Shown: one piece after another, positions 1 to 5,766 of the stretch
Position numbering within the stretch: the stretch's first letter is position 1
Layout of the letters: each line of letters begins with the position of its first letter
From: an uncultured Dehalococcoidia bacterium
GTDB lineage: Bacteria > Chloroflexota > Dehalococcoidia > Lucifugimonadales > GCA-2712585
Length of the DNA stretch: 5,766 bases
Assembly: GCA_913052045.1 (NCBI GenBank)
Contig: CAJXDJ010000067.1
Span: forward strand, 1 to 5,766
Direction: 5' to 3'
The notes under the pieces: model-generated
Database searches by the model: none
The model's input: the letters and a program-made list of their open reading frames with translations, nothing else
Told to the model about the DNA's origin: nothing
Position numbers and translations under genes: made by a program

Positions 1-1045
1 AAGTAGCAACCGTAGATTCCAGAGTTTTCTCCCATGTATCAATTCCATGGAAATACCTTCCTTCCTGAATTACCTCGCTAGGGGTCCTCTTCAAATTAGG
101 CACATGGCCTGGAGATAACTGGTAATGAGAGTCAAATCGTTCAATTATTGAGGGCAACCACCCTGAAGATGTCTCGAGTGAACCTATCTTCAAAGTTTTG
201 AATTTTTCTAATATGCCTCCACCAATGATAGCCCCAAGAGCCGCCATGCCAGCCCACGGGTTCCCAAGTCCATGCTGCAAAAACCATGTCCCCCTTAGGT
301 CAAAGGTCCCGGGACCGTATGGAGGTCTCGCAGTTCCTCCGTGTACCAATATAGCCAAATCCTGGTCTTGAGCTTCTGCATAAATGGGATGTAGACCAAC
401 ATCATCCAATAACATATTGTTGGGGCCTTGGGGTGACATATAGATTCCAACTAAAGATGGATCATCTTCCCAATACTTAATCTCGTCAACCGCCGATCGT
501 GAGTCTCTCATATTCGCTACTAAGGTCCATTTCAACCTATCCGGGGCTTGGGAACAAAAATCACTAACCCACCTGTGATAGGCTCGATACAAGGCATTTT
601 CGAATCCTACATCGGTTAAAGCACAATAACTGGATACGTGCGTAGGATAAAGAACGTCAACATCAACTAACGAGGCATCCATATCTTCAAGCCTAATTTT
701 AATATCCCAGCTCGCTTCGGGCCGAATAGCAGGAAGGTTTTCTCGATCCGGTCTACCAAAATTTCTTCTGCCTTGAGATTTGTGCTCCAATATAAATTCG
801 CGATCAGTAAGCCCAAAACTATCCATGACTCCCAGCGCGTTATCAGAAACAACCGGGGCAAGTATAGCGTGGCGACTAGCAGCAACAGTCCCCTTATTTC
901 CCTTCTCTATACTTTGCACCAGTGCTGTTTTCAATCTTTGGAAGTCATCATAATAGTCCTTGTCTATATTCCCCTCGTACATTTGGTGAGGCCGTTCCTG
1001 TATATGCGAATCCATATCAATTACTGTCAACCCGTTCCATGCCAT
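1..1045 (-). CDS. Amidohydrolase family 2 (ACMSD-like TIM barrel) protein, C-terminus cut off by the window edge
   Basis: The reverse strand is open without a stop from the ATG at 1045 to the window edge, giving 348 residues. Family members are usually about 360-400 residues, so only the C-terminal end is missing, including the expected late catalytic Asp. These enzymes are metal-dependent hydrolases or decarboxylases of the amidohydrolase superfamily, generally cytosolic. Visible motifs: the N-terminal strand-1 metal motif DMDSHIQE (D12, H14; the D-x-H variant of H-x-H), the metal His in LVHGG (H235), a further His in LQHGLG (H258), and the late block GGILEKFKTLKIGSLE followed by SSGWLP (E291). 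The last block matches the subgroup with 'LEaG.GWlp..ldr.D' near the C-terminus. No signal peptide or membrane segment is seen. The start is fixed by a GGAGG site 7 bases upstream. The gene is divergent from dnaE. The substrate cannot be told from sequence; many such paralogues occur in marine Chloroflexota, where roles in degrading cyclic or aromatic compounds have been proposed (inference). Confidence 0.92.
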   Translation of the reverse strand, partial: MAWNGLTVIDMDSHIQERPHQMYEGNIDKDYYDDFQRLKTALVQSIEKGNKGTVAASRHAILAPVVSDNALGVMDSFGLTDREFILEHKSQGRRNFGRPDRENLPAIRPEASWDIKIRLEDMDASLVDVDVLYPTHVSSYCALTDVGFENALYRAYHRWVSDFCSQAPDRLKWTLVANMRDSRSAVDEIKYWEDDPSLVGIYMSPQGPNNMLLDDVGLHPIYAEAQDQDLAILVHGGTARPPYGPGTFDLRGTWFLQHGLGNPWAGMAALGAIIGGGILEKFKTLKIGSLETSSGWLPSIIERFDSHYQLSPGHVPNLKRTPSEVIQEGRYFHGIDTWEKTLESTVAT

Positions 1046-1052
1046 TGAAATT

Positions 1053-1057
1053 CCTCC
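1053..1057 (-). promoter_or_regulatory. Strong Shine-Dalgarno site of the amidohydrolase gene
   Basis: On the minus strand the sequence reads GGAGG, followed by 7 bases and then the ATG at 1045-1043. This near-ideal spacing decides the start codon. It contrasts with dnaE and ogt, which have no such site. Confidence 0.85.
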
Positions 1058-1192
1058 AAGTTGAGATCACGAGCCCCATTATCGGTTAGGTCAGTGGACC
1101 ATTTCAGGGTGAACCACCTCAAACATGCAGAGAGACCACGGGTTTAGATGGACACCTTAATCCACTGTATTCTGCCCTCAGTAAACTCGATT

Positions 1193-1281
1193 TTCTTTAT
1201 AAAGTCTAGCGTCGCTATTAAACGGATTTTCCCTGATACAGAGATTCTTTATAAAACCTGATTCTTCTATATCATATAAAG
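1193..1281. repeat. Spaced AT-rich repeats of the word TTCTTTATAAA
   Basis: The 11-mer TTCTTTATAAA occurs at 1193-1203 and again at 1245-1255. The first copy contains the perfect 10-base palindrome CTTTATAAAG (1195-1204). A degenerate third copy, CATATAAAG, sits at 1273-1281. The left edges of the core words are 52 and 26 bases apart. They could be operator half sites, part of a minus-strand promoter, or simply AT-rich coincidence; the sequence alone does not decide. Confidence 0.4.
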
Positions 1282-1301
1282 TTTCCCCCCTTTTGCCACC
1301 A

Positions 1302-1326
1302 ACTGACACATTCGAACAAAGTCAGT
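1302..1326. repeat. Short inverted repeat ACTGAC-13 nt-GTCAGT upstream of dnaE
   Basis: ACTGAC (1302-1307) and GTCAGT (1321-1326) are perfect inverted arms around a 13-base spacer that holds the palindrome TTCGAA (1311-1316). The dyad is about 115 bases upstream of the dnaE start, a place where an operator could lie. It does not match the known LexA boxes I checked by eye. A six-base arm can arise by chance, so this is a weak candidate. Confidence 0.35.
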
Positions 1327-1403
1327 CTAAAAAATAGAGGTTGAGGTATCTCTGTCGCGTTAATATCTGAATCCCCAGATTTAGTTCTTTAGGCCCTTGA
1401 CCA

Positions 1404-1434
1404 TTGAGCGCCAATATAATATTTTTTGTATAGA
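1404..1434 (+). promoter_or_regulatory. Candidate sigma-70-type promoter of dnaE
   Basis: TTGAGC (1404-1409) and TATAGA (1429-1434) are separated by 19 bases, longer than ideal. Transcription from this -10 would start at about the ATG at 1441, giving a leaderless mRNA. A perfect TATAAT also lies at 1415-1420, but it has no good -35 at 16-18 bases (TTGACC at 1397-1402 is only 12 away). It would give a leader of about 14 bases, also without a ribosome binding site. Either way the transcript is very short at its 5' end. Confidence 0.4.
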
Positions 1435-1440
1435 TAGAAT

Positions 1441-4400
1441 ATGTTCACACATCTTCACGTTCACACAGAATACAGTTTGCTGGATGGTATCAGCCGCATC
1501 ACAGATTTAGTGGAAGCAGCTGAAAGGCATCGCATGTCATCTCTCGCCATCACAGACCACGGTGTTCTTTACGGAGCAGTTGATTTTTATTCTGCAGCAA
1601 AGAACAAGGGCATTAATCCGATCATAGGATGTGAGATGTATGAGGCAAGAAATAGCCGGTTAGTAAAAGATATTTCAGAAAAAAAGCCTTTCCACCTCAC
1701 AGTGCTAGCGCATAACAACACAGGATACAAAAACCTTCTTAAATTAGTATCCCTTGCCCATCTGGAAGGTTTCTACTATAGGCCAAGAATTGATGACGCC
1801 CTTTTGGAAAAATATAACGAAGGATTAATAATCCTCTCTGGGTGCCCCAGCTCAAAAATAGCTAAGGATATTACTGACGGCAATCTTGAAAAGGGTAAAC
1901 GAAGAGCAGGTTGGCTCAAAGAGGTTTTTGGGGACCGTTTTTTTATGGAAATCCAACAGCATGATCAGATTCCTGACCTTCATACCATCAACACAAACAC
2001 TATCGAGATCAGTAAATCTCTGAACATACCCTTAGTGGCTACTAATGACAGTCACTACACCGTCCGGGAACACGCCCATCTCCAAGATATCCGAATATGC
2101 ATCTCGACTAATTCCACTATCTCCGATACCAAACGTTTAAAAATGGAGGGGGATTCTTTCTATCTAAAAAGCGGTGAGGAGATGATGGAATTGTTTAAGG
2201 AACTCCCAGATGCCATTGCCAACACACAACGTATCGCTGAGCGTTGTGATGTTGTACTTCCATTCGGAGAAACACATCTACCAAGGTACCCCGTTCCTGA
2301 CGGGATTGACGTAGACGAATATCTATCAAAGCTTTGTTGGGAAGGCCTCACCCGTATTCACGGAACTCCTACTAATCAACAAAAACAAAGATTGGAATAT
2401 GAATTAGAAGTTATCAAACATACGAGATTTGCACACTATTTCCTTGTCGTATGGCAAATCGTTTCGTTCGCACGAGAAAGACACATCCTTTTTGGAGTTA
2501 GAGGTAGCGCAGCCGCGAGTCTAGCCCTGTATTGTTTGGGTGTCACGGATGTAGATCCTATGGAACACCACTTGGTTTTCGAACGGTTCTTAAACCTAGA
2601 ACGCAAGGAAATGCCGGACATCGACATGGATTTCCAAGACGATCGTAGAGATGAAGTTTTGCAGCATGTTACCCGGCAATACGGAAAGGACAAAGTGGCT
2701 CAGATAATAACTTTTGGTACCCTTGGCCCAAAAGCGGCTATTAGGGATGTCGGAAGGGCCAGAAATGTAAGTTATAGCGACGCAGATCGTCTCGCGAGAT
2801 TGATACCATTTAGGGCCAAAAGCATCCAAGAAGCAATTGATACTGTACCTGAGATACAAGACCTAGAACGGAGTAGAGATGACATTAGAGAGCTCCTAAG
2901 AGACGCCCAGGGATTAGAAGGCATAGCTCATCACGTTAGCACACATGCAGCAGGTGTAGTGATTTCAGCGGATCCGTTGACAGAATACGTCCCCTTACAA
3001 AGACCGACTAAGGCCGACGAGGACAGCGAATTGGCAATGACGCAATTCGCAATGGATCCGATAGCAAAACTCGGATTGTTAAAAATGGACTTTTTGGGCC
3101 TAACTAACTTAACTATATTGGATAAAACTCTCAAAGCCATTGAGAAAACTAGGGGACTGAAGCTGTCGTTAAAAGATATTTCCATGACAGATCTTAAAAC
3201 CTTTGACTTATTGTCCTCTGGCAACACCACCGAAGTCTTCCAGCTCGAAAGTACGGGTATGCAAAAATACATCAAAGCTTTGAGACCTTCGTCAGTCAGT
3301 GACGTTGCGGCTATGATAGCACTCTATCGGCCTGGACCCATGGAACAGATCCCAAATTTCATAGCTGCAAAACATGGCGAAATACCTGTAATGTCACCAC
3401 ATCCAAGCCTGGATGACATTCTACGGGATTCGTACGGTATTATCGTCTTTCAAGATCAGGTCCTCTTAATCTTGCAAACCTTCGCTGGGTACTCGTTGGG
3501 TGAAGCCGATATAGTAAGGAAAGCTATGGGCAAAAAGATCCCGAGTTTAATGGCTAAAGAAAGAGATCGATTCATAGTGGGTGCAAAGAATAAGGGATTT
3601 GATTCCACTTTAGCTGAGGAAATCTTCGATCTCATTGAACCGTTCGCCGGTTACGCATTCAACAAAGCACACAGTGTTAGTTATGCACAAATCTCATACT
3701 GGACAGCCTATTTTAAAGCCAATTATCCCCTCGAATATATGGCTTCGGTACTTAATTCTAGAGCTGGACATCCAGACAAGATTAGCAACGCTATTAATGA
3801 ATGTTTAAGAATGGGAATCAAAGTTCTACCTCCAAACATTAATTACAGCCAAATCGAATTCACTATTGAAGACACCGATAACGGAATCCAAAACATTAGG
3901 TTCGGTCTTTCCGCCATAAAGAATCTTGGTGCCACAGCATTAACACCAATAATTCAAGCACGGAAAAAAACTGGGCGTTTTACATCACTAGAGGAATTTG
4001 CCCGCAGCTCAAATTGTCATGCCTTGAATCGTCGGGGACTCGAAAGCCTAATAAAAGCCGGTGCCTTTGATACATTCGGCCCACGCAAGGCACTGCTAGA
4101 CATTTCAGAGCAATTAGTTAACATCTCACAACAAGAATCCAACATGCGGTCTACGGGTCAAACCAGCCTATTCGGAAATATATCAACACCGGTCCCGAGC
4201 ACCTTTCAAATAAATGTTGGGAAAGAAGAGGTTTCTCTAAATGAAATAATCGAATGGGAAAGAGAGTTACTTGGAGTGACAATATCATCTAATCCCCTCT
4301 CGTTAATACCGAAACACTCGATTCCAGATCAGGCCATAACCTCGAGGAATCAGATTAGTTCCGATCTAGAAGGCAAACAAATCACTATTCTTGGTCAAGT

Positions 4401-5025
4401 AACAACACTGCGTGAACGAATGACTCGAGACAATCGACAATTCCTTAGTGCATCTATCGATTTACTGGGAGGATACATCGAGGTAGTAGCATGGCCTCAC
4501 GTCTTTGGTCAAACCCGAGACTTTTGGCAAGAAGGCAGACTACTCCTTGTATCTGGGAAGGTAAAATCCAGAGGGCCAGGACTCTCAATTTACTGTGATA
4601 CAGTAAGTGGATTTGAAGGATCCGGCGATTCTGTGCCTGATCAAAATAGTAGACCAAAATACACGAAATCGACTAGTGCCATCAAACCTTCCACTCCATC
4701 ATCCTCTAGGGTGGGAAGAGGGAAAGATCAACCCACCGTAGCGATCAGAATCGTTGAAATTGCTATAGAGAACTCGGATGCAGTAGGGTCAGAAGCTGAC
4801 TTCTTAGATAACCTGGTCCGATCTATGCTAGAATTTACTGGTGACGATAGAGTTCAACTACGCATCGGTACTGTGGGGAATCCCGTTTTGATAGAGATGC
4901 CATTTACTGTCAAGAGCTGCCCAGAGCTGGAGTCGAAGATCACCGAGATTTTGGGACCTGATCGGATGAGAGTAAAGTGTGCCCAAGAGAAGATCCCGGC
5001 AACCAACGTTGACTTAGCAGCTTAG
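1441..5025 (+). CDS. dnaE: DNA polymerase III alpha subunit (replicative DnaE, DnaE1 type)
   Basis: Catalytic subunit of the replicative polymerase, extending both strands at the fork. At 1194 residues it is full length. Domains in order: PHP (about 1-275), palm and thumb (about 290-570), fingers (about 595-815), tandem helix-hairpin-helix (about 820-880), clamp-binding motif QTSLF (907-911), OB fold (about 980-1056), a Ser/Thr/Pro/Lys-rich linker (about 1060-1098), and a C-terminal domain resembling the tau-binding region (about 1100-1180). Catalytic aspartates are D395 and D397 in PDIDMDF and D550 in MDFLGL; VRGSAAAS (353-360) is the conserved palm Gly-Ser motif. The PHP ligands H6, H8, D15, H40, E65, H85, C135, D203 and H205 are all present. 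No intein or frameshift is seen. The ATG at 1441 is the only sensible start: an in-frame TAG lies at 1435-1437 and the protein begins directly with the conserved HLHVHTEYSLLDG block. No Shine-Dalgarno site precedes it. The last 28 codons overlap the convergent ogt gene. Confidence 0.98.
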   Translation: MFTHLHVHTEYSLLDGISRITDLVEAAERHRMSSLAITDHGVLYGAVDFYSAAKNKGINPIIGCEMYEARNSRLVKDISEKKPFHLTVLAHNNTGYKNLLKLVSLAHLEGFYYRPRIDDALLEKYNEGLIILSGCPSSKIAKDITDGNLEKGKRRAGWLKEVFGDRFFMEIQQHDQIPDLHTINTNTIEISKSLNIPLVATNDSHYTVREHAHLQDIRICISTNSTISDTKRLKMEGDSFYLKSGEEMMELFKELPDAIANTQRIAERCDVVLPFGETHLPRYPVPDGIDVDEYLSKLCWEGLTRIHGTPTNQQKQRLEYELEVIKHTRFAHYFLVVWQIVSFARERHILFGVRGSAAASLALYCLGVTDVDPMEHHLVFERFLNLERKEMPDIDMDFQDDRRDEVLQHVTRQYGKDKVAQIITFGTLGPKAAIRDVGRARNVSYSDADRLARLIPFRAKSIQEAIDTVPEIQDLERSRDDIRELLRDAQGLEGIAHHVSTHAAGVVISADPLTEYVPLQRPTKADEDSELAMTQFAMDPIAKLGLLKMDFLGLTNLTILDKTLKAIEKTRGLKLSLKDISMTDLKTFDLLSSGNTTEVFQLESTGMQKYIKALRPSSVSDVAAMIALYRPGPMEQIPNFIAAKHGEIPVMSPHPSLDDILRDSYGIIVFQDQVLLILQTFAGYSLGEADIVRKAMGKKIPSLMAKERDRFIVGAKNKGFDSTLAEEIFDLIEPFAGYAFNKAHSVSYAQISYWTAYFKANYPLEYMASVLNSRAGHPDKISNAINECLRMGIKVLPPNINYSQIEFTIEDTDNGIQNIRFGLSAIKNLGATALTPIIQARKKTGRFTSLEEFARSSNCHALNRRGLESLIKAGAFDTFGPRKALLDISEQLVNISQQESNMRSTGQTSLFGNISTPVPSTFQINVGKEEVSLNEIIEWERELLGVTISSNPLSLIPKHSIPDQAITSRNQISSDLEGKQITILGQVTTLRERMTRDNRQFLSASIDLLGGYIEVVAWPHVFGQTRDFWQEGRLLLVSGKVKSRGPGLSIYCDTVSGFEGSGDSVPDQNSRPKYTKSTSAIKPSTPSSSRVGRGKDQPTVAIRIVEIAIENSDAVGSEADFLDNLVRSMLEFTGDDRVQLRIGTVGNPVLIEMPFTVKSCPELESKITEILGPDRMRVKCAQEKIPATNVDLAA

Positions 5026-5542
5026 AGTGCCTGTTCGACTTTATTTCTGCTTCCAGCTCGAACAAAATATTCTTAACATCAGGCCCCCCTCCACTATAGC
5101 CTCCTAGGCCCCCATCGCTACGAATAACTCTATGGCAGGGGATAACTATAAGAATGGGATTACACGCCATGGCGCGTCCGATAGCTCGATGAGATTTAGG
5201 CCTTCCGATCTCATTCGCAACCCATGCGTAACTCCTAGTTTCTCCCAATGGTATATTTCTACAAGCTTCCCACGCATCTAAGTAAAACTTTGATTTTGCG
5301 GTTAGATCTATCGTTATTGACCTTAGGTTATCTTCTATTCCTGCGATGTAATTCTGAAGGGTTACTTTCACATAAGTTTCCGTTGATGGAACTAGGCAAA
5401 ATCCCATGGTCTCGGCCTTTATTGCAGCGAAAGCCTGAAAGGCAGTTTTCTTTAGGACACAAAATCGTAGTCCATTAACGGAATTCAAAACCCCGATCCA
5501 ACCAACCCTTGTGTAAAATATATCGTACAGGTATTTGCTCAT
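4940..5542 (-). CDS. ogt: Methylated-DNA--[protein]-cysteine S-methyltransferase (Ogt/MGMT family)
   Basis: Suicide repair protein that moves the alkyl group from O6-alkylguanine (and O4-alkylthymine) in DNA to its own cysteine. The active site is PCHRV with the acceptor Cys136; the Cys rules out the non-catalytic alkyltransferase-like proteins, which carry another residue there. The N-terminal alpha/beta domain spans about 1-80 and the DNA-binding winged-helix domain about 82-167. Visible conserved residues: LGETRSYAWVANEIG (99-113), the Arg finger R119 in SHRAIGRAM, N128-P129, the Tyr149 loop in GGLGGYSGG, and K158 and E165 in the closing helix. It lacks the Ada zinc and AraC domains, so it is a stand-alone enzyme. 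At 200 residues it is longer than usual for Ogt: the conserved fold ends near residue 167 and a tail of about 33 residues follows, of which about 28 are encoded within the 3' end of dnaE. The ATG at 5542 keeps the full N-terminal domain but has no Shine-Dalgarno site. Confidence 0.95.
   Translation of the reverse strand: MSKYLYDIFYTRVGWIGVLNSVNGLRFCVLKKTAFQAFAAIKAETMGFCLVPSTETYVKVTLQNYIAGIEDNLRSITIDLTAKSKFYLDAWEACRNIPLGETRSYAWVANEIGRPKSHRAIGRAMACNPILIVIPCHRVIRSDGGLGGYSGGGPDVKNILFELEAEIKSNRHSKLLSQRWLPGSSLGHTLLSSDQVPKSR
5032..5064. repeat. Inverted repeat just past the dnaE stop codon
   Basis: TGTTCGA (5032-5038) and TCGAACA (5058-5064) are perfect 7-base inverted arms with a 19-base loop, starting 7 bases after the dnaE stop. 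It lies inside the ogt coding sequence. It could form a stem in the dnaE mRNA tail, but neither strand shows a T run directly after the stem, so it is not a convincing intrinsic terminator. No better terminator was seen for either convergent gene. Confidence 0.4.
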
Positions 5543-5559
5543 TGTAATTTTAGCTTGGT

Positions 5560-5565
5560 AGTATA
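5560..5565 (-). promoter_or_regulatory. Candidate -10 element of ogt
   Basis: On the minus strand the sequence reads TATACT, one base off the TATAAT consensus, ending 17 bases upstream of the ogt ATG. Transcription would begin roughly 10 bases before the start codon, giving a very short leader without a Shine-Dalgarno site. No good -35 is visible at 15-18 bases upstream, so the call is weak. Confidence 0.3.
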
Positions 5566-5665
5566 CTTGAACACATTGAGATGGGTTTGCCCTAATCTCT
5601 ATTACCGAGTTAAACTACACCCTGTAAGTATTTTCTTCAAGCGTCACCAAGTTTAGCCTGAAGAC

Positions 5666-5671
5666 AGGTGG
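5666..5671 (+). promoter_or_regulatory. Shine-Dalgarno site of the 3'-terminal gene
   Basis: AGGTGG lies 6 bases before the ATG at 5678, one mismatch from AGGAGG. Together with an in-frame TAA at 5672-5674 it fixes the start of the partial gene. A possible promoter further upstream (TTGAGA at 5576-5581, TATTAC at 5600-5605, 18-base spacer) is too weak to list separately. Confidence 0.7.
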
Positions 5672-5677
5672 TAAAGA

Positions 5678-5766
5678 ATGGAACCACAAATACGCTTTGT
5701 AGACACAAGCCGTGAAGATGTAGCTAGGATGGGCGACTGGCTGAAATCGTCACAGCTTTCAGACTT
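5678..5766 (+). CDS. Start of an unidentified gene, possibly a GNAT-type acetyltransferase (3' truncated)
   Basis: Only the first 29 residues are in the window, beginning MEPQIRFVDTSREDVARMGD and continuing with a WL..SQLSD stretch. The start is well supported by a good ribosome binding site and an in-frame stop just upstream. The shape, a beta strand (IRFVDTS) followed by a helix (REDVARMGDWLKSS), recalls the first strand and helix of GNAT N-acetyltransferases, where a 'reeDv..l..Wl.d..v' pattern is common. This is resemblance from memory on a very short piece, so the family is a guess. No signal peptide is visible. The gene is divergent from ogt with a 135-base spacer. Confidence 0.6.
   Translation, partial: MEPQIRFVDTSREDVARMGDWLKSSQLSD

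Larger units (their letters stand above)
1046..1440. other. Divergent intergenic region between the amidohydrolase gene and dnaE
   Basis: These 395 bases separate two divergent genes and should hold both promoters. No open frame of useful length, tRNA or recognised riboswitch is seen; the only short ATG frame noticed, at about 1125, closes after 11 codons. The part next to dnaE contains a probable promoter. The middle (about 1191-1285) is AT-rich with repeated CTTTATAAA-like words. There is a short inverted repeat at 1302-1326 and a weaker one, ATCTG-6 nt-CAGAT, at 1365-1380. I could not identify a convincing -35/-10 pair for the amidohydrolase gene. Confidence 0.7.

Noticed and set aside
667..885. 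Minus-strand open frame of 72 codons within the amidohydrolase region
   Set aside because: It overlaps the real amidohydrolase frame on the same strand in a different register. Its hydrophobic start is a by-product of that register.
773..1048. Plus-strand open frame of 91 codons antisense to the amidohydrolase gene
   Set aside because: It lies in another frame of a well-supported gene that carries clear family motifs. Its own translation has no recognisable motif and no ribosome binding site was noted.
1311..1326. Possible LexA/SOS box (TTCGAAC near GTCAGT)
   Set aside because: It does not fit the GAAC-N4-GTTC form; only one half resembles it, and dnaE here is the replicative type, not the SOS-induced DnaE2.
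1397..1420. TTGACC plus perfect TATAAT as a classical promoter of dnaE
   Set aside because: The spacer is only 12 bases, too short for a standard sigma-70 promoter, although the TATAAT may still act with a poor -35.
2160..3275. Several minus-strand open frames of 63-114 codons antisense to dnaE
   Set aside because: They overlap highly conserved dnaE coding sequence, overlap one another, and show no motifs; they are shadows of the dnaE codons.
4454..4657. Minus-strand open frame antisense to the dnaE OB-fold region
   Set aside because: It is a shadow of dnaE with no motif or start signal of its own.
5099..5109. GCCT-CCT-AGGC mini-hairpin as terminator for dnaE
   Set aside because: The stem is four bases with no following T run, and it lies within ogt coding sequence.
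5248..5478. Plus-strand open frame of 76 codons antisense to ogt
   Set aside because: It sits opposite the conserved Ogt coding sequence, and its translation is not recognisable.

Overview
This window looks like an ordinary stretch of a bacterial chromosome. It holds four genes: a truncated amidohydrolase on the minus strand, a complete dnaE on the plus strand, a complete ogt-type DNA repair methyltransferase on the minus strand, and the first 29 codons of a plus-strand gene. I found no RNA gene, insertion sequence, CRISPR array or prophage signal. The base composition is moderately AT-rich. DnaE is of the bacterial DnaE1 type with a PHP domain that keeps all its metal ligands. That feature, together with a family-2 amidohydrolase of a type abundant in marine Chloroflexota (SAR202/Dehalococcoidia-like lineages), makes an uncultured chloroflexotan or similar free-living bacterium plausible. 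This is inference only, since no taxonomic marker gene is present.

Layout. Positions 1-1045 (minus) encode the first 348 residues of an amidohydrolase whose C-terminus lies outside the window. Positions 1046-1440 form a 395-base divergent intergenic region with AT-rich repeats, a short inverted repeat and a likely dnaE promoter. Positions 1441-5025 (plus) are dnaE, the replicative polymerase catalytic subunit (1194 aa). Positions 4940-5542 (minus) are ogt, convergent with dnaE and overlapping its 3' end by 86 bases. Positions 5543-5677 form a 135-base divergent spacer, and 5678-5766 start another plus-strand gene, possibly a GNAT-type acetyltransferase.

Functionally, dnaE (replication) and ogt (direct reversal of O6-alkylguanine) both act on genome integrity, but they are convergent and not an operon. 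The amidohydrolase is a catabolic-type enzyme with its own promoter region. Points worth a second look are two contrasting translation-start styles (strong Shine-Dalgarno sites at the outer genes, none at dnaE and ogt), a possibly leaderless dnaE mRNA, the dnaE/ogt coding overlap that gives Ogt an unusual C-terminal tail, and the intact PHP metal centre. I did not find evidence for a novel multi-gene system here.
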